Assembly (NCBI RefSeq): GCF_026810445.1
Contig: NZ_CP113949.1
Location: 4,898,001-4,962,000, forward strand
Direction of reading: 5' to 3'
Length of the DNA: 64,000 bases
Source: Pseudomonas sp. BSw22131
GTDB taxonomy: Bacteria; Pseudomonadota; Gammaproteobacteria; Pseudomonadales; Pseudomonadaceae
Both the position numbers and the translations under genes were made by a program. The first letter of the stretch is position 1; each line of letters begins with the position of its first letter. Shown here one piece after another: positions 1 through 7,854 of this stretch. The notes under the pieces are model-generated. The model was not told the origin of the DNA, ran no database searches, and saw only the letters and a program-made list of their open reading frames with translations.

Positions 1-2336
1 ACCACACGCTGGCCGGAATGCGCGTCGTACTGGCCGACGGCACACGCATCGACACCGAAGATACGGCAAGCATCGCAGCCTTCCGCGCCAGCCACGCCGA
101 CCTGCTTGAGCGCTTGGCAACACTGGGCCGGGAAACCCGCGCCAACACCAAGCTGGCTGCCAGAATCCGCCACAAATACCGTCTGAAAAACACCACCGGC
201 CTGTCATTGAATGCGCTGGTCGACTTCGAGGAGCCGCTGGATATCCTCAGCCATTTGCTGGTGGGCTCTGAGGGCACATTGGGGTTCATCAGCGCGGTGA
301 CCTACGACACAGTGGTCGATCACCCACACAAGGCGTCGGCGCTGATCGTGTTTCCGGACGTTGAGACATGCTGCAATGCTGTATCCATCCTCAAAACCCA
401 GCCGGTTTCCGCCGTTGAGCTACTTGACCGGCGGAGCATGCGCTCGGTGCAGAACAAGCCGGGCATGCCGCCCTTTGTGCGTGAGTTGTCGGAGAACGCC
501 TGCGCGCTGCTGATTGAGGCCCGCGCCGCGACCCAGCCGCTGCTGCATGAACAACTGGCGCAGATCATGGCGTCCATCGCGCACTTCCCGGTGGACAAGC
601 AAATCGACTTCACTGAAGACCCGCAGGAAAACGCGCGTCTGTGGGCCATCCGCAAAGACACCTTCCCCGCTGTCGGCGCCGTGCGCGAGACCGGCACCAC
701 GGTGATCATCGAGGACGTGACCTTTCCGGTCGAACAGCTGGCGATGGGCGTGCGTCGGCTGATCGAGCTGTTCGAAAAGCACCTTTATGACGAAGCGATC
801 CTGTTTGGCCATGCGCTGGAGGGCAACCTGCATTTCGTCTTCACCCAGGGCTTCAACGACCCTCAGGAAGTGGCGCGCTATAAGGCATTCATGGAGGACG
901 TAACCCAATTGGTAGCGGTGGAGTTCAACGGCTCGCTCAAGGCCGAGCACGGCACCGGCCGCAACATGGCGCCTTTCGTCGAACTGGAATGGGGCAGCGA
1001 CGCTTATCAATTGATGTGGCAACTCAAGCGTTTGCTCGATCCCAACGGCATTCTCAACCCCGATGTGGTGCTGAGCACTGATCCGCAGATCCACCTGAAA
1101 CATCTGAAACCGATGCCTGCGGCTGACGGGATCGTCGACAAATGCATCGAATGTGGATTTTGTGAGCCGGTGTGTCCGTCCAAAGGACTGACCTTGAGCC
1201 CACGCCAGCGCATCGTCATCTGGCGCGAGATTCAGGCGAAAAAACGTGCGGGTATCGATACCACAGACCTGGAGCGCGACTATCACTATCAAGGCATCGA
1301 AACGTGCGCCGCCACCGGGCTTTGCGCACAGCGCTGCCCGGTTGGAATCAACACCGGCGAGCTGGTGAAAAAGCTGCGCGCTCGCGAGGCCACGCACAAC
1401 AAAACGGCAGGCTGGCTGGCGAACCACTTCACGACTGCGTTGCAAGGCGCACGCTTCACACTGCACGCCGCTAATGGCGCCCGCATGTTGCTGGGCGCGC
1501 CTCGACTGGCGAAGTTTTCATCGGCGCTGAGCAAAGCCTCTTCAGGACGCATCCCACAGTGGACGACGGCAATGCCACAGCCAGAAAACGCCATTCGCTT
1601 CACGCCTCCGGTCGAAGATCAGCGCCCAAGAGTGGTTTATCTTGCGGCCTGCGTGTCTCGCGTAATGGGGCCCGCAGCGGGTGATCGTGAGCAAATGTCG
1701 CTGCTGGAAAAGACCCGTGGGCTGCTGGAAAAGGCTGGCTATCAAGTGGTGTTCCCCGAGGATCAGGAGAGTTTGTGCTGCGGCCAACCCTTTGCCTCGA
1801 AGGGCTACGCAGCGCAGGCCGAGGAGAAGCGCCAGCAATTACTCGCCGCGCTGACCAAAGCCAGCCGAGGCGGGCTCGATCCCATCTACTGCGACACCAG
1901 CCCATGCACATTACGGCTGGTTCAGGACCTCAAGGAAACGCGGCTGGATCTGTACGACCCGGTGCGTTTCATCCGCACTCACTTGCTCGACAAACTGGTA
2001 TTCACGCCTCAGCAAGAAGCCATCGCCGTTCACGTCACCTGCAGCACTCAGCACCTGGGCGAGAGCCAGGCGCTGATCGAACTGGCGCGCATGTGCAGCG
2101 TCAACGTGGTCATCCCGGAAGGCATTCATTGCTGTGGCTTTGCCGGTGACAAAGGCTTCACGACGCCGGAGCTGAATGCCCATTCGCTGCGCACGCTCAG
2201 GGGCGCCGTTCAGCACTGCCATGAGGGGATTTCCACTAGCCGAACCTGTGAAATCGGCCTGACTCAACATGGCGGTATCGACTACCACGGGCTGGTGTAC
2301 CTCGTGGACCGCGTCACTCAACCCAGAACCGCTTGA
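1..2336 (+). CDS. lldE: FAD-linked D-lactate dehydrogenase with Fe-S C-terminus (5' end outside window)
   Basis: The gene enters from the left edge in an open frame; the first in-window ATG at 18 is internal. It would oxidise D-lactate to pyruvate at the inner membrane, passing electrons to the respiratory chain. The visible part shows the C-terminal half of an FAD-binding oxidase (LVGSEGTLGF near residue 80 and KAEHGTGRNMAP near 310), then two 4Fe-4S motifs (CIECGFCEPVCP near 376, CAATGLCAQRCP near 430) and two CCG-type motifs (LCCGQPFASKG, HCCGFAGDKGF). This architecture matches the D-lactate dehydrogenase (often called lldE or dld2) that follows lldP-lldD in Pseudomonas. The upstream genes are outside the window, so the operon is inferred. 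Confidence 0.88.
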   Translation, partial: HTLAGMRVVLADGTRIDTEDTASIAAFRASHADLLERLATLGRETRANTKLAARIRHKYRLKNTTGLSLNALVDFEEPLDILSHLLVGSEGTLGFISAVTYDTVVDHPHKASALIVFPDVETCCNAVSILKTQPVSAVELLDRRSMRSVQNKPGMPPFVRELSENACALLIEARAATQPLLHEQLAQIMASIAHFPVDKQIDFTEDPQENARLWAIRKDTFPAVGAVRETGTTVIIEDVTFPVEQLAMGVRRLIELFEKHLYDEAILFGHALEGNLHFVFTQGFNDPQEVARYKAFMEDVTQLVAVEFNGSLKAEHGTGRNMAPFVELEWGSDAYQLMWQLKRLLDPNGILNPDVVLSTDPQIHLKHLKPMPAADGIVDKCIECGFCEPVCPSKGLTLSPRQRIVIWREIQAKKRAGIDTTDLERDYHYQGIETCAATGLCAQRCPVGINTGELVKKLRAREATHNKTAGWLANHFTTALQGARFTLHAANGARMLLGAPRLAKFSSALSKASSGRIPQWTTAMPQPENAIRFTPPVEDQRPRVVYLAACVSRVMGPAAGDREQMSLLEKTRGLLEKAGYQVVFPEDQESLCCGQPFASKGYAAQAEEKRQQLLAALTKASRGGLDPIYCDTSPCTLRLVQDLKETRLDLYDPVRFIRTHLLDKLVFTPQQEAIAVHVTCSTQHLGESQALIELARMCSVNVVIPEGIHCCGFAGDKGFTTPELNAHSLRTLRGAVQHCHEGISTSRTCEIGLTQHGGIDYHGLVYLVDRVTQPRTA

Positions 2337-2391
2337 TAGCAACCTAGGGGCGGAGTTCGCGGCCATTTTGTTACGTGATGTGTGATGTGGC

Positions 2392-2413
2392 TTTTTCACA
2401 TTATTGTGAAAAA
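2392..2413. other. AT-rich inverted repeat downstream of lldE
   Basis: A perfect 9-bp inverted repeat (tttttcaca / tgtgaaaaa) with a 4-nt loop lies 56 bp past the lldE stop. There is no T-run after it on the plus strand, so it is only a weak candidate terminator or mRNA 3'-end hairpin. Confidence 0.3.
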
Positions 2414-2545
2414 AAATAGAACCCCTGCGTTTGGTCAGAGTCAGTTTATTTAAGCCCCACGAACAACGACGAGGCTTATCAATACTCTCGGACATCGGCC
2501 TTACACGGCGGCCATACCGAGTCCCCAGGTTAAAGGAGATACAAC

Positions 2546-2830
2546 ATGAAGCGCACAGCACTCACTGGTTTGTTCCTTACCGCTGCACTGATGGGTTCCC
2601 CGGTATTCGCGGCTGATGACCTCTGCGGCGCAAACCTGCAGGCCTTGAAGGACGCTCACACCTCTACAAGCACCAACATGAGCGCCGACAGCAAGGATGA
2701 GATGGAAAAAACCATCGCATCGGGCGAAAAAGCAAAAGCGGCCGGCAATGAAAAAGAATGTATCTCTATCACCACCAAGGCGATCACTCAGCTGAAAACC
2801 ATGGGTTCGGGTAGCGAAGGCGCCAAGTAA
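2546..2830 (+). CDS. small secreted protein, two cysteines, unknown function
   Basis: A 94-residue protein with a clear signal peptide (MKRTALTGLFLTAALMGSPV, cleavage likely after AFA/A near residue 23) and a strong ribosome site (aaaggagat) 8 nt upstream. The mature part is short, charged and helical, with one Cys near the start (DLCGAN) and one near the end (KECISI), suggesting a periplasmic helical hairpin closed by a disulfide. A paralogue of the same layout lies at 47251-47523. The gene stands alone between lldE and ssrA. No function is known to me; the calls 'secreted' and 'disulfide' are inferences from sequence. Confidence 0.8.
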   Translation: MKRTALTGLFLTAALMGSPVFAADDLCGANLQALKDAHTSTSTNMSADSKDEMEKTIASGEKAKAAGNEKECISITTKAITQLKTMGSGSEGAK

Positions 2831-2884
2831 TCTGGGCGTCTGACCAGTCAAAAGCTGGTCAATGCTCGCTGTTCAGCACGACGG

Positions 2885-2913
2885 TCGACGTATCTTATTG
2901 ATTCGGGTACACT
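2885..2913 (+). promoter_or_regulatory. probable sigma-70 promoter of ssrA
   Basis: A -35-like tcgacg (2885-2890) and a -10-like TACACT (2908-2913) are separated by 17 bp and sit about 30 bp upstream of the mature tmRNA 5' end. This fits the short leader removed by RNase P. Confidence 0.5.
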
Positions 2914-2943
2914 CCGCGACCTGACTGCTAGGGCAGCAGATCT

Positions 2944-3335
2944 GGGGCCGATTAGGATTCGACGCCGGTGATGAAACTCTAGGGGCATGCCGAGTTGGTA
3001 ACAGAACTCGTAAATCCACTGTTGCAACTTTCTATAGTTGCCAATGACGAAACCTACGGGGAACAAGCTCTCGCCGCGTAAGCGGTGCTAGCCTTCCTTC
3101 TGGCAGCTTCGGCTCCAGCAATCATCAGGGGATGTCTGTAAACCCAAAATGATTGTCATATAGAACAGAATCGCCGTGCAGTACGCTGTGGACGAATCGG
3201 CTAAAACTTACACAGCTCGCCCAACGCACCCTGCCAATCGGGTCGCAGAGGGTTAACTTAATAGATCTGGCTAAGCATGTAGTCCCGAAAGCGGAGTACT
3301 GGCGGACGGGGGTTCAAATCCCCCCGGCTCCACCA
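2944..3335 (+). ncRNA. ssrA: transfer-messenger RNA (tmRNA)
   Basis: The 392-nt gene begins with the conserved GGGGCCGATTAGGATTCGAC and ends with a T-arm (GGTTCAAATCC) and acceptor strand closing with encoded CCA. The 5' GGGGCC pairs with the 3' GGCTCC. The tag frame runs from 3040 to 3081 and encodes ANDETYGEQALAA followed by TAA, with the ALAA degron recognised by ClpXP and related proteases. tmRNA rescues ribosomes stalled on broken messages together with SmpB. Its 3' end is a common integrase target and is used here by the adjacent prophage. Short open frames across this stretch are not genes. Confidence 0.97.
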
Positions 3336-3337
3336 AA
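3308..3337 (+). repeat. prophage attachment site at tmRNA 3' end (left copy)
   Basis: A 30-bp sequence covering the tmRNA T-arm and acceptor end (3308-3337) recurs without a mismatch at 24495-24524. The left copy completes the tmRNA gene. The identity stops just outside these limits on both sides, as expected for the crossover core of a tyrosine recombinase. Confidence 0.9.
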
Positions 3338-3352
3338 CAAGCGTTACAAATC

Positions 3353-3387
3353 AAGCACTTAGCGTTTATCGCAAGTGCTTTTTTTGT
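3353..3387 (+). terminator. Rho-independent terminator after ssrA
   Basis: Stem AAGCACTT / AAGTGCTT (3353-3360 and 3373-3380) followed by a T-run. It lies inside the prophage arm, so the element supplies its own terminator for tmRNA. A near copy of this block occurs at 26722-26757. Confidence 0.8.
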
Positions 3388-3472
3388 GCCTTTTGGGGCT
3401 GTTTCGGCTCCGTAATGCCAGCTTAATGACAGCTTTTTCCATCAGTGCCAGCTTCAAAGGACGGACGCCCCC

Positions 3473-4609
3473 ATGCTTAAGGTGTTTTTGAGTTACACGA
3501 AGGTGGATCACGAAAAGGTCGAACCATTTTTTCACCGCCTGACTCATGAGGGATTCGACCCCTGGCTTGATAATGAGAAACTGCTCCCGGGTCATAACTG
3601 GAGCTATGAAATCGATCAGGCTCTAGCAGAAGCGAACGTCGTCATGCTTTTTGAGCACCTCAAGCGTCAGCAAGCGAGGATTCGTTCAGCGCGAAGCGAA
3701 TCAAGCGATTGAGAATCTCAAGTCAAAGTTGCCCTCTGATATCTACATAATCCCGGTGCTTCTGGAGGATTGTGAAGTCCCACCACACATTAGCGATCGC
3801 CTACAGTTCGTAAATGTGGCCGACCCAAATTTTTGGACGAAGATTCTAAAGTCGCTTGAACAGGCCGCTGTCGAACAAGCAATTATTCGGGAGCAAGGCG
3901 CCAGCCACGGGCCGTTCAGGGTGTTTGAAGAGAGCATAAGCGAAGACTGGGTCGGCACACCTGGGCACAATATCCAGCTAAGCTTTCCAAGATTCACGTC
4001 AGACACTGCGTCCGATGCAGCACGCACACTTTCGGCCATATTCTTTGGCCGAGCGCACATGGCTTTGGTCAGGAACAGAACGAAGCCCTGGCACCAAGAC
4101 CCTGCAGACCAATACTTTGGCAGTGATAATGGAGGTGGGACAGCTATGCAGTTGTTCACGCTAGTGAGCGGTTTGTAAGCGTTTCCTACACCGTAGGCTG
4201 GTACGGCGCTGGGGCGGCACATCCCAATAGCCATTTTGAATGTCACAACTTTGCGATTATTGAATCGAAGATTTACCCAATAGAGCTGCATGAGCTTTTT
4301 ACGAGTTGGGAGATAGGACGGCAGGTCATCATAAGCGGCTGCATACATGACATACAGCGGGAATATTGGGAACGAACCGGCGAGTTTCCGGATGCAAGCG
4401 CGATGGAATGGATCACAACAGGGGTTGGAGATGGAAGCCTAGACAGTTTTCTACTGACTCAAACTGGCCTCACGTTTCTGTTTAGCCCATATGAAGTCGG
4501 TCCGTATGCGTTGGGAAGCTTTTCAGCACACGTGCCCTTCGATCGGTTTACCAGCGGTGCGCTGCGCAACGATTTTGTGCCCACGCTATCTCATGAACCT
4601 GATAGTTGA
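3473..4609 (+). pseudogene. TIR-domain protein fused to RsiV-like DUF3298 domain, two frameshifts
   Basis: Three consecutive frames join into one ~378-residue protein. Part 1 (3473 to about 3649) begins MLKVFLSYTKVDHEKVEPFF, a typical TIR start (FLSY), and continues to AEANVVML. Part 2 (3651-4140) resumes with LSTSSVSKRGFVQREA, the next TIR block. Part 3 (from about 4139) has the pattern of RsiV/DUF3298: GAGAAHPNSHF, a region ending in ELF, then FSPYEVGPYALGSF and HVPFDRF. The first break is one extra T in TTTTT (3646-3652); the second is one missing G near 4138-4140. TIR domains in bacteria are often NAD-cleaving effectors of antiphage systems, and this gene is cargo at the prophage end. The function of the fusion is unknown; as read, it is broken. 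Confidence 0.75.
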
Positions 4610-4716
4610 TCTTAGATCGCGATCAAATAACCAAGTGCCAGGACCATTAATCTAGGCCTGCAGCGGTACAGGCCCGAATAACTGTATGGTCAATTAGGCG
4701 CTCACCGCCCGCCCCT

Positions 4717-4923
4717 TCAACTCAGTTTGAGAACGCGTGCAACCTCCCTTGGATGCATCCCGTGTTTCAGCGCAGCCCGCGCATCACACGTCAACTTCAT
4801 CAACGTAGCATCCTCAAACTCAACAGCAAGCGCCGCAGCCCTCCTTACGATTTGTAAAGCCAACATGGGAGGAAAATCCTTCGCCCCCGGAACAGTTGAT
4901 TGATGGATTTCTTCACCTGACAT
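4717..4923 (-). CDS. small phage-type hypothetical protein
   Basis: A 68-residue protein on the late-gene strand, downstream of the S49 protease. It is mostly helical (MLALQIVRRAAALAVEFEDA) and ends with REVARVLKLS, which could be part of a helix-turn-helix, but the match is too short to claim DNA binding. It may be a leftover structural or regulatory gene. I do not recognise the family. Confidence 0.45.
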   Translation of the reverse strand: MSGEEIHQSTVPGAKDFPPMLALQIVRRAAALAVEFEDATLMKLTCDARAALKHGMHPREVARVLKLS

Positions 4924-4983
4924 ATTGAAATACCTCTCGAGGTAGATGGCTTGAAGGCGCCATTGCAGAGTTTCATTTCCTGG

Positions 4984-6141
4984 TTAATTGTGCGGCGATC
5001 TGCGTGAGCGCCAGATGGCCGAGGTCGAATATTGCTGAGGGCGGTCAATGGGCGCCTTCACTGTGGCGGCGGCCGCGAGGCGAATAGATTTCTCATGCGC
5101 CTGGCCCGCCTCGAACAGCTGCAAGGCGGCGGCCTCGATCGTCAAGCCATCAGTGACGGCCGCGTGCACCACCGAATCAAAGCCAGAGCCTGGGGCTACC
5201 AGAGCCATGATCCCTGCAATGCGGATTTGCTCTGCTGACTGCGCAACGACTTTTAACGGTGAATTCAGAGCGCGCACCGATTGCTTCCCAGGAACGAATG
5301 GCGCCGGTTTCGTCTTCGGCGGTAATTGTGCTGACGAGCTCTTCGCGGACAGTTCACTGATGACGCCTTCAAGTGAGCCGAGACGGTGAGCAAGCCCGGC
5401 CTTAACTGCGGCCGCTCCCACAAGCAAACCGCCGTTCCCGCCCATGGCCGGCACGCGACTGGGCGAAACACCCAGGTTCCGGGCCACCTTCGCCTCAAAA
5501 ACGCTGGCCATCGCATCCACAGTTTCACCAACCTTCGCCCGCCCTTGCTCTGAGGACAGGTCAGGTCGCTTGTTGGGCGCATTGCGGCTGACGATTTCGT
5601 AACTTTTCGATCCAGCTTTGTCGCCGGAGACTGTCACTTCGACCACCACTCCGATGCTACCGAGGATTGCCGTGTCATCGACCACGACCTCATTGGCAGC
5701 CGAAGCGATCCAGTAGGCCGCACTCGCACCGGTGCCGCCGACATAAGCAACGATGCGTTTCTGCAAGCGACCGGCGTAGATCATGTCTGCCAGCTCGTTA
5801 ATGCCGCTGGCCACGCCGCCCGGGCTGTCGATGTCCAGGACTATCGCTTTCACCGCCGGGTTATCCAAAGCTTGGCGAATGTCGGTTGCCAGGATCTGCG
5901 TGCTGGTGGCGCCGCTGATCTCAGTCAGCAGGTTCGCGTAACGAAAGATCGGACCGGTGACTGGGACGATGGCGACACCACTGCGGATGACCACACTGCG
6001 GGTATTGTCGAGTTTTTGCCCTAGCCGGGCCTCAAGCGCAGCGGGATCACCAAGGCGATCGGAGATGGCCAGCAGGTTATCAAGGGCGGATGGAAGCATT
6101 AGCCAGGGTTGTGAGCTGGCCATATCAAAGGCATTGCGCAT
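4984..6141 (-). CDS. phage S49 (SppA/ClpP-like) head maturation protease
   Basis: A 385-residue serine protease of the kind that trims scaffold or portal precursors during capsid assembly. Visible motifs are VIRSGVAIVPVTGPI, the DSPGG block (IVLDIDSPGGVASGINEL), the catalytic serine region GGTGASAAYWIASAANEV and TAILGSIGVVVE. I chose the ATG at 6141 (MRNAFDMASSQPW); a longer open frame to 6228 would add a Cys-rich repeat made by three 9-bp units and looks non-coding. The C-terminal third is Ala/Ser-rich. It is normally placed between portal and capsid genes; here both neighbours are missing, and a 52-bp repeat lies 270 bp upstream. Confidence 0.82.
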   Translation of the reverse strand: MRNAFDMASSQPWLMLPSALDNLLAISDRLGDPAALEARLGQKLDNTRSVVIRSGVAIVPVTGPIFRYANLLTEISGATSTQILATDIRQALDNPAVKAIVLDIDSPGGVASGINELADMIYAGRLQKRIVAYVGGTGASAAYWIASAANEVVVDDTAILGSIGVVVEVTVSGDKAGSKSYEIVSRNAPNKRPDLSSEQGRAKVGETVDAMASVFEAKVARNLGVSPSRVPAMGGNGGLLVGAAAVKAGLAHRLGSLEGVISELSAKSSSAQLPPKTKPAPFVPGKQSVRALNSPLKVVAQSAEQIRIAGIMALVAPGSGFDSVVHAAVTDGLTIEAAALQLFEAGQAHEKSIRLAAAATVKAPIDRPQQYSTSAIWRSRRSPHN

Positions 6142-6183
6142 GGTTGGGTTCTCGCAGAGATAGGCACGGGAGACTGGGCGACG

Positions 6184-6210
6184 GTCGCAGATGTCGCAGA
6201 TGTCGCAGAT
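6184..6210. repeat. three tandem 9-bp units
   Basis: Three perfect copies of gtcgcagat lie just upstream of the S49 protease start. The block may be a replication-slippage array. It sits between the 52-bp repeat and the protease, where terminase and portal genes would be expected. Confidence 0.7.
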
Positions 6211-6270
6211 GAGAGTAGTTTTTTGCACTTACTCAAACGCGGTTTGCGCTCGATCGGACTCGCAAAAAGC

Positions 6271-6315
6271 CAGGTTGGTGTTTAGTTGGTATTTTCGGGA
6301 GTCAGGTTGGTGTAT
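6271..6315. repeat. three iteron-like copies of (C/T)AGTTGGT(G/A)T
   Basis: CAGGTTGGTGT at 6271, TAGTTGGTAT at 6283 and CAGGTTGGTGT at 6303 are similar 10-11 bp units in the same orientation in a gene-free stretch. They could be protein-binding iterons, for example for a packaging or replication protein. No function is shown. Confidence 0.4.
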
Positions 6316-6408
6316 TAAACAGCAGAAACCGCTCTATTACGGGCCTTACAGCCCACTGACAATACAACAACCAACCCCCCTGAAAAAAAGTCATACATAG
6401 TTGGAAAC

Positions 6409-6460
6409 CGGGGCTCGAATTACCCTCACCCGGGGGGCGGGCCGGGAAGGACCCATGTAG
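6409..6460 (-). repeat. 52-bp perfect direct repeat, copy A (possible cos-like region)
   Basis: These 52 bases recur exactly at 11913-11964. Shorter matches continue outside it (gtcatacat on one side, caacaggccggccc on the other). The sequence is G/C-rich and lies in a gene-free stretch (6142-6592). On the late strand each copy precedes a truncated morphogenesis block. This position suggests the start of a packaging region (cos), but I could not identify cohesive ends. Confidence 0.7.
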
Positions 6461-6592
6461 TACGTCGAGTCCCTGAGCCGGCAGGCCCAACAGGCCGGCC
6501 CGGTGATCGCGGCTCGATGCCGATCCGACCGAGCCATGTACGTGCCCGAAAGATACCCCCAGCTTTGGGGCCATCTATAAGCGGAAGGCCCT

Positions 6593-7474
6593 TTATGCTT
6601 GGGTCAATGCTTCCCGGCTCAGGGTAGCTGCCTCACGTTCAACAACGTGTTGAGTGATGCTGTCGCGACCGATGCGCGATGTGAGCGGGATGTGCAGCGC
6701 CTCGAAGTGCCGCACGTTGCCGCCTCCGAGCGGCCCGGTGGCGACGATCTTGGCGGCCAAGCTGATCAGCTCGTTTGCCTTTACGTCCCACTGCGCATCG
6801 AGCACCACGCGCACGGCGCGGATCTGCTCCGCCTCCAGCTCCTGAAGATCAGCGGTGGCATTCGCGACGGCAGCTTCAAGCGACCGATGTTCGGCTTCCA
6901 GAGCGCCGATCACCAGACCAGTCGTGCGACCCTGCGAGCCATCGGCATCCGCGGTTGCCTGGTGAAGCTTCAACAAGGCCGCACTCTCGGCTGCCGGGTC
7001 GTCGACCGCCATCGCTTCGGCATAGGCCTTTGCGGCCATTTTTTCCCCTTCGTGGGCCTTGGCCTGAAACTTCTCCGCATCCGCCTTTAGAAATGCCAAC
7101 TTTATCGAGAGCTTGTGACGGGAAGCCTCAAGCTTGGCCAGCTCCTTCTGCGCTGCCTGGATCTTCTTCGGCGCCGCCTTGATCACCGCCGGCGCACCCG
7201 ACAGCTCCTGCTCCCAACGCACGATCCGCTCAAGAGGGATGTTTTCAGCCTGCAGACCGTTCCTCTCGGTGAACAGCCGATCACGATGGGCTTTGAGCTG
7301 AAAGATGGGATTTCGCTCCCGCGGGCCGGCTTTCGCGAGATTCTCCTCAAGAACGGCCAATTGTTCAGGGATTTCGCCTAGCTCGAGCTGAATCTCCGCG
7401 ATTCTCTCGACGTTCTTTTGGAGCGTGGTTTGGCTGGCGGTCGGTTTGCCAGCCTGTTTGTCGAACAGTGCCAT
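6593..7474 (-). CDS. coiled-coil phage protein, unknown function
   Basis: A 293-residue protein dominated by long heptad-like segments rich in Glu, Lys, Leu and Ala (about residues 20-55, 95-165 and 195-225), with a short globular C-terminal part. It could be a scaffold, a tail-associated or a head-completion factor. No catalytic motif is visible. It lies between the tape-measure side and the 52-bp repeat, and its last codons reach the gene-free stretch. The family is not recognised. Confidence 0.6.
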   Translation of the reverse strand: MALFDKQAGKPTASQTTLQKNVERIAEIQLELGEIPEQLAVLEENLAKAGPRERNPIFQLKAHRDRLFTERNGLQAENIPLERIVRWEQELSGAPAVIKAAPKKIQAAQKELAKLEASRHKLSIKLAFLKADAEKFQAKAHEGEKMAAKAYAEAMAVDDPAAESAALLKLHQATADADGSQGRTTGLVIGALEAEHRSLEAAVANATADLQELEAEQIRAVRVVLDAQWDVKANELISLAAKIVATGPLGGGNVRHFEALHIPLTSRIGRDSITQHVVEREAATLSREALTQA

Positions 7475-7492
7475 ATCGTGTTTCCTAAGTTA

Positions 7493-7822
7493 TTACCAAT
7501 GAGTGTTGTTTTGCATACCGGGATAAGGCTTCACGAAGTCTTCTAAAACCACGACCAAACCTTGCCCTTTAACTCTTGGGCCATTTTCTGCAATTCGCTT
7601 ACTCCATTCACCTGAAGCTTTATAGGCTTCTGTTCTGTCGTGATGTCGCGCTGGAACATGGAACAACCGATATACGGGCTTATTTCGTGAAGCCCAATAT
7701 CGGACAACGCCTAGCCTCGCCTCATTGATACCAAGGTTAGTTGCCAGCTGACACACTTCGGAAAATGAAAAGGGTCTCTCGGATTTGGCTATACACTCTG
7801 CCGTCCAATATTGAGCCATCAC
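7493..7822 (-). CDS. hypothetical protein, AT-richer than its neighbours
   Basis: A 109-residue protein that begins MMAQYWTAECIAKSERPFSF and has a basic centre (VPARHHDRTEAYKASGEW). The first part could fold as a small winged-helix-like unit (SFSEVCQLATNLGINEARLG), but this is a guess. Base composition is visibly lower in G+C than the tape-measure gene upstream, a sign of separate acquisition (moron-type gene). It starts about 30 bp after the tape-measure stop. Confidence 0.5.
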   Translation of the reverse strand: MMAQYWTAECIAKSERPFSFSEVCQLATNLGINEARLGVVRYWASRNKPVYRLFHVPARHHDRTEAYKASGEWSKRIAENGPRVKGQGLVVVLEDFVKPYPGMQNNTHW

Positions 7823-7854
7823 TAATACCTGATTCTTATCAGTTGCCGATTGAG

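Noticed and set aside
420..1466. 348-codon open frame on the minus strand inside lldE
   Set aside because: It lies opposite a well-conserved enzyme with Fe-S motifs; high G+C codon use creates long antisense frames. No domain is visible.
2848..3362. Open frames on both strands over the tmRNA gene
   Set aside because: The sequence is a clear ssrA with conserved ends and tag; the frames have no start signals or similarity.
4845..5048. 67-codon minus-strand frame between the S49 protease and the small gene
   Set aside because: It overlaps the better supported 4717-4923 gene and the protease end, and has no motif.
6302..6574. 90-codon minus-strand frame over the first 52-bp repeat
   Set aside because: Same reasoning: it is a translation of the repeat, with no ribosome site and no similarity outside it.
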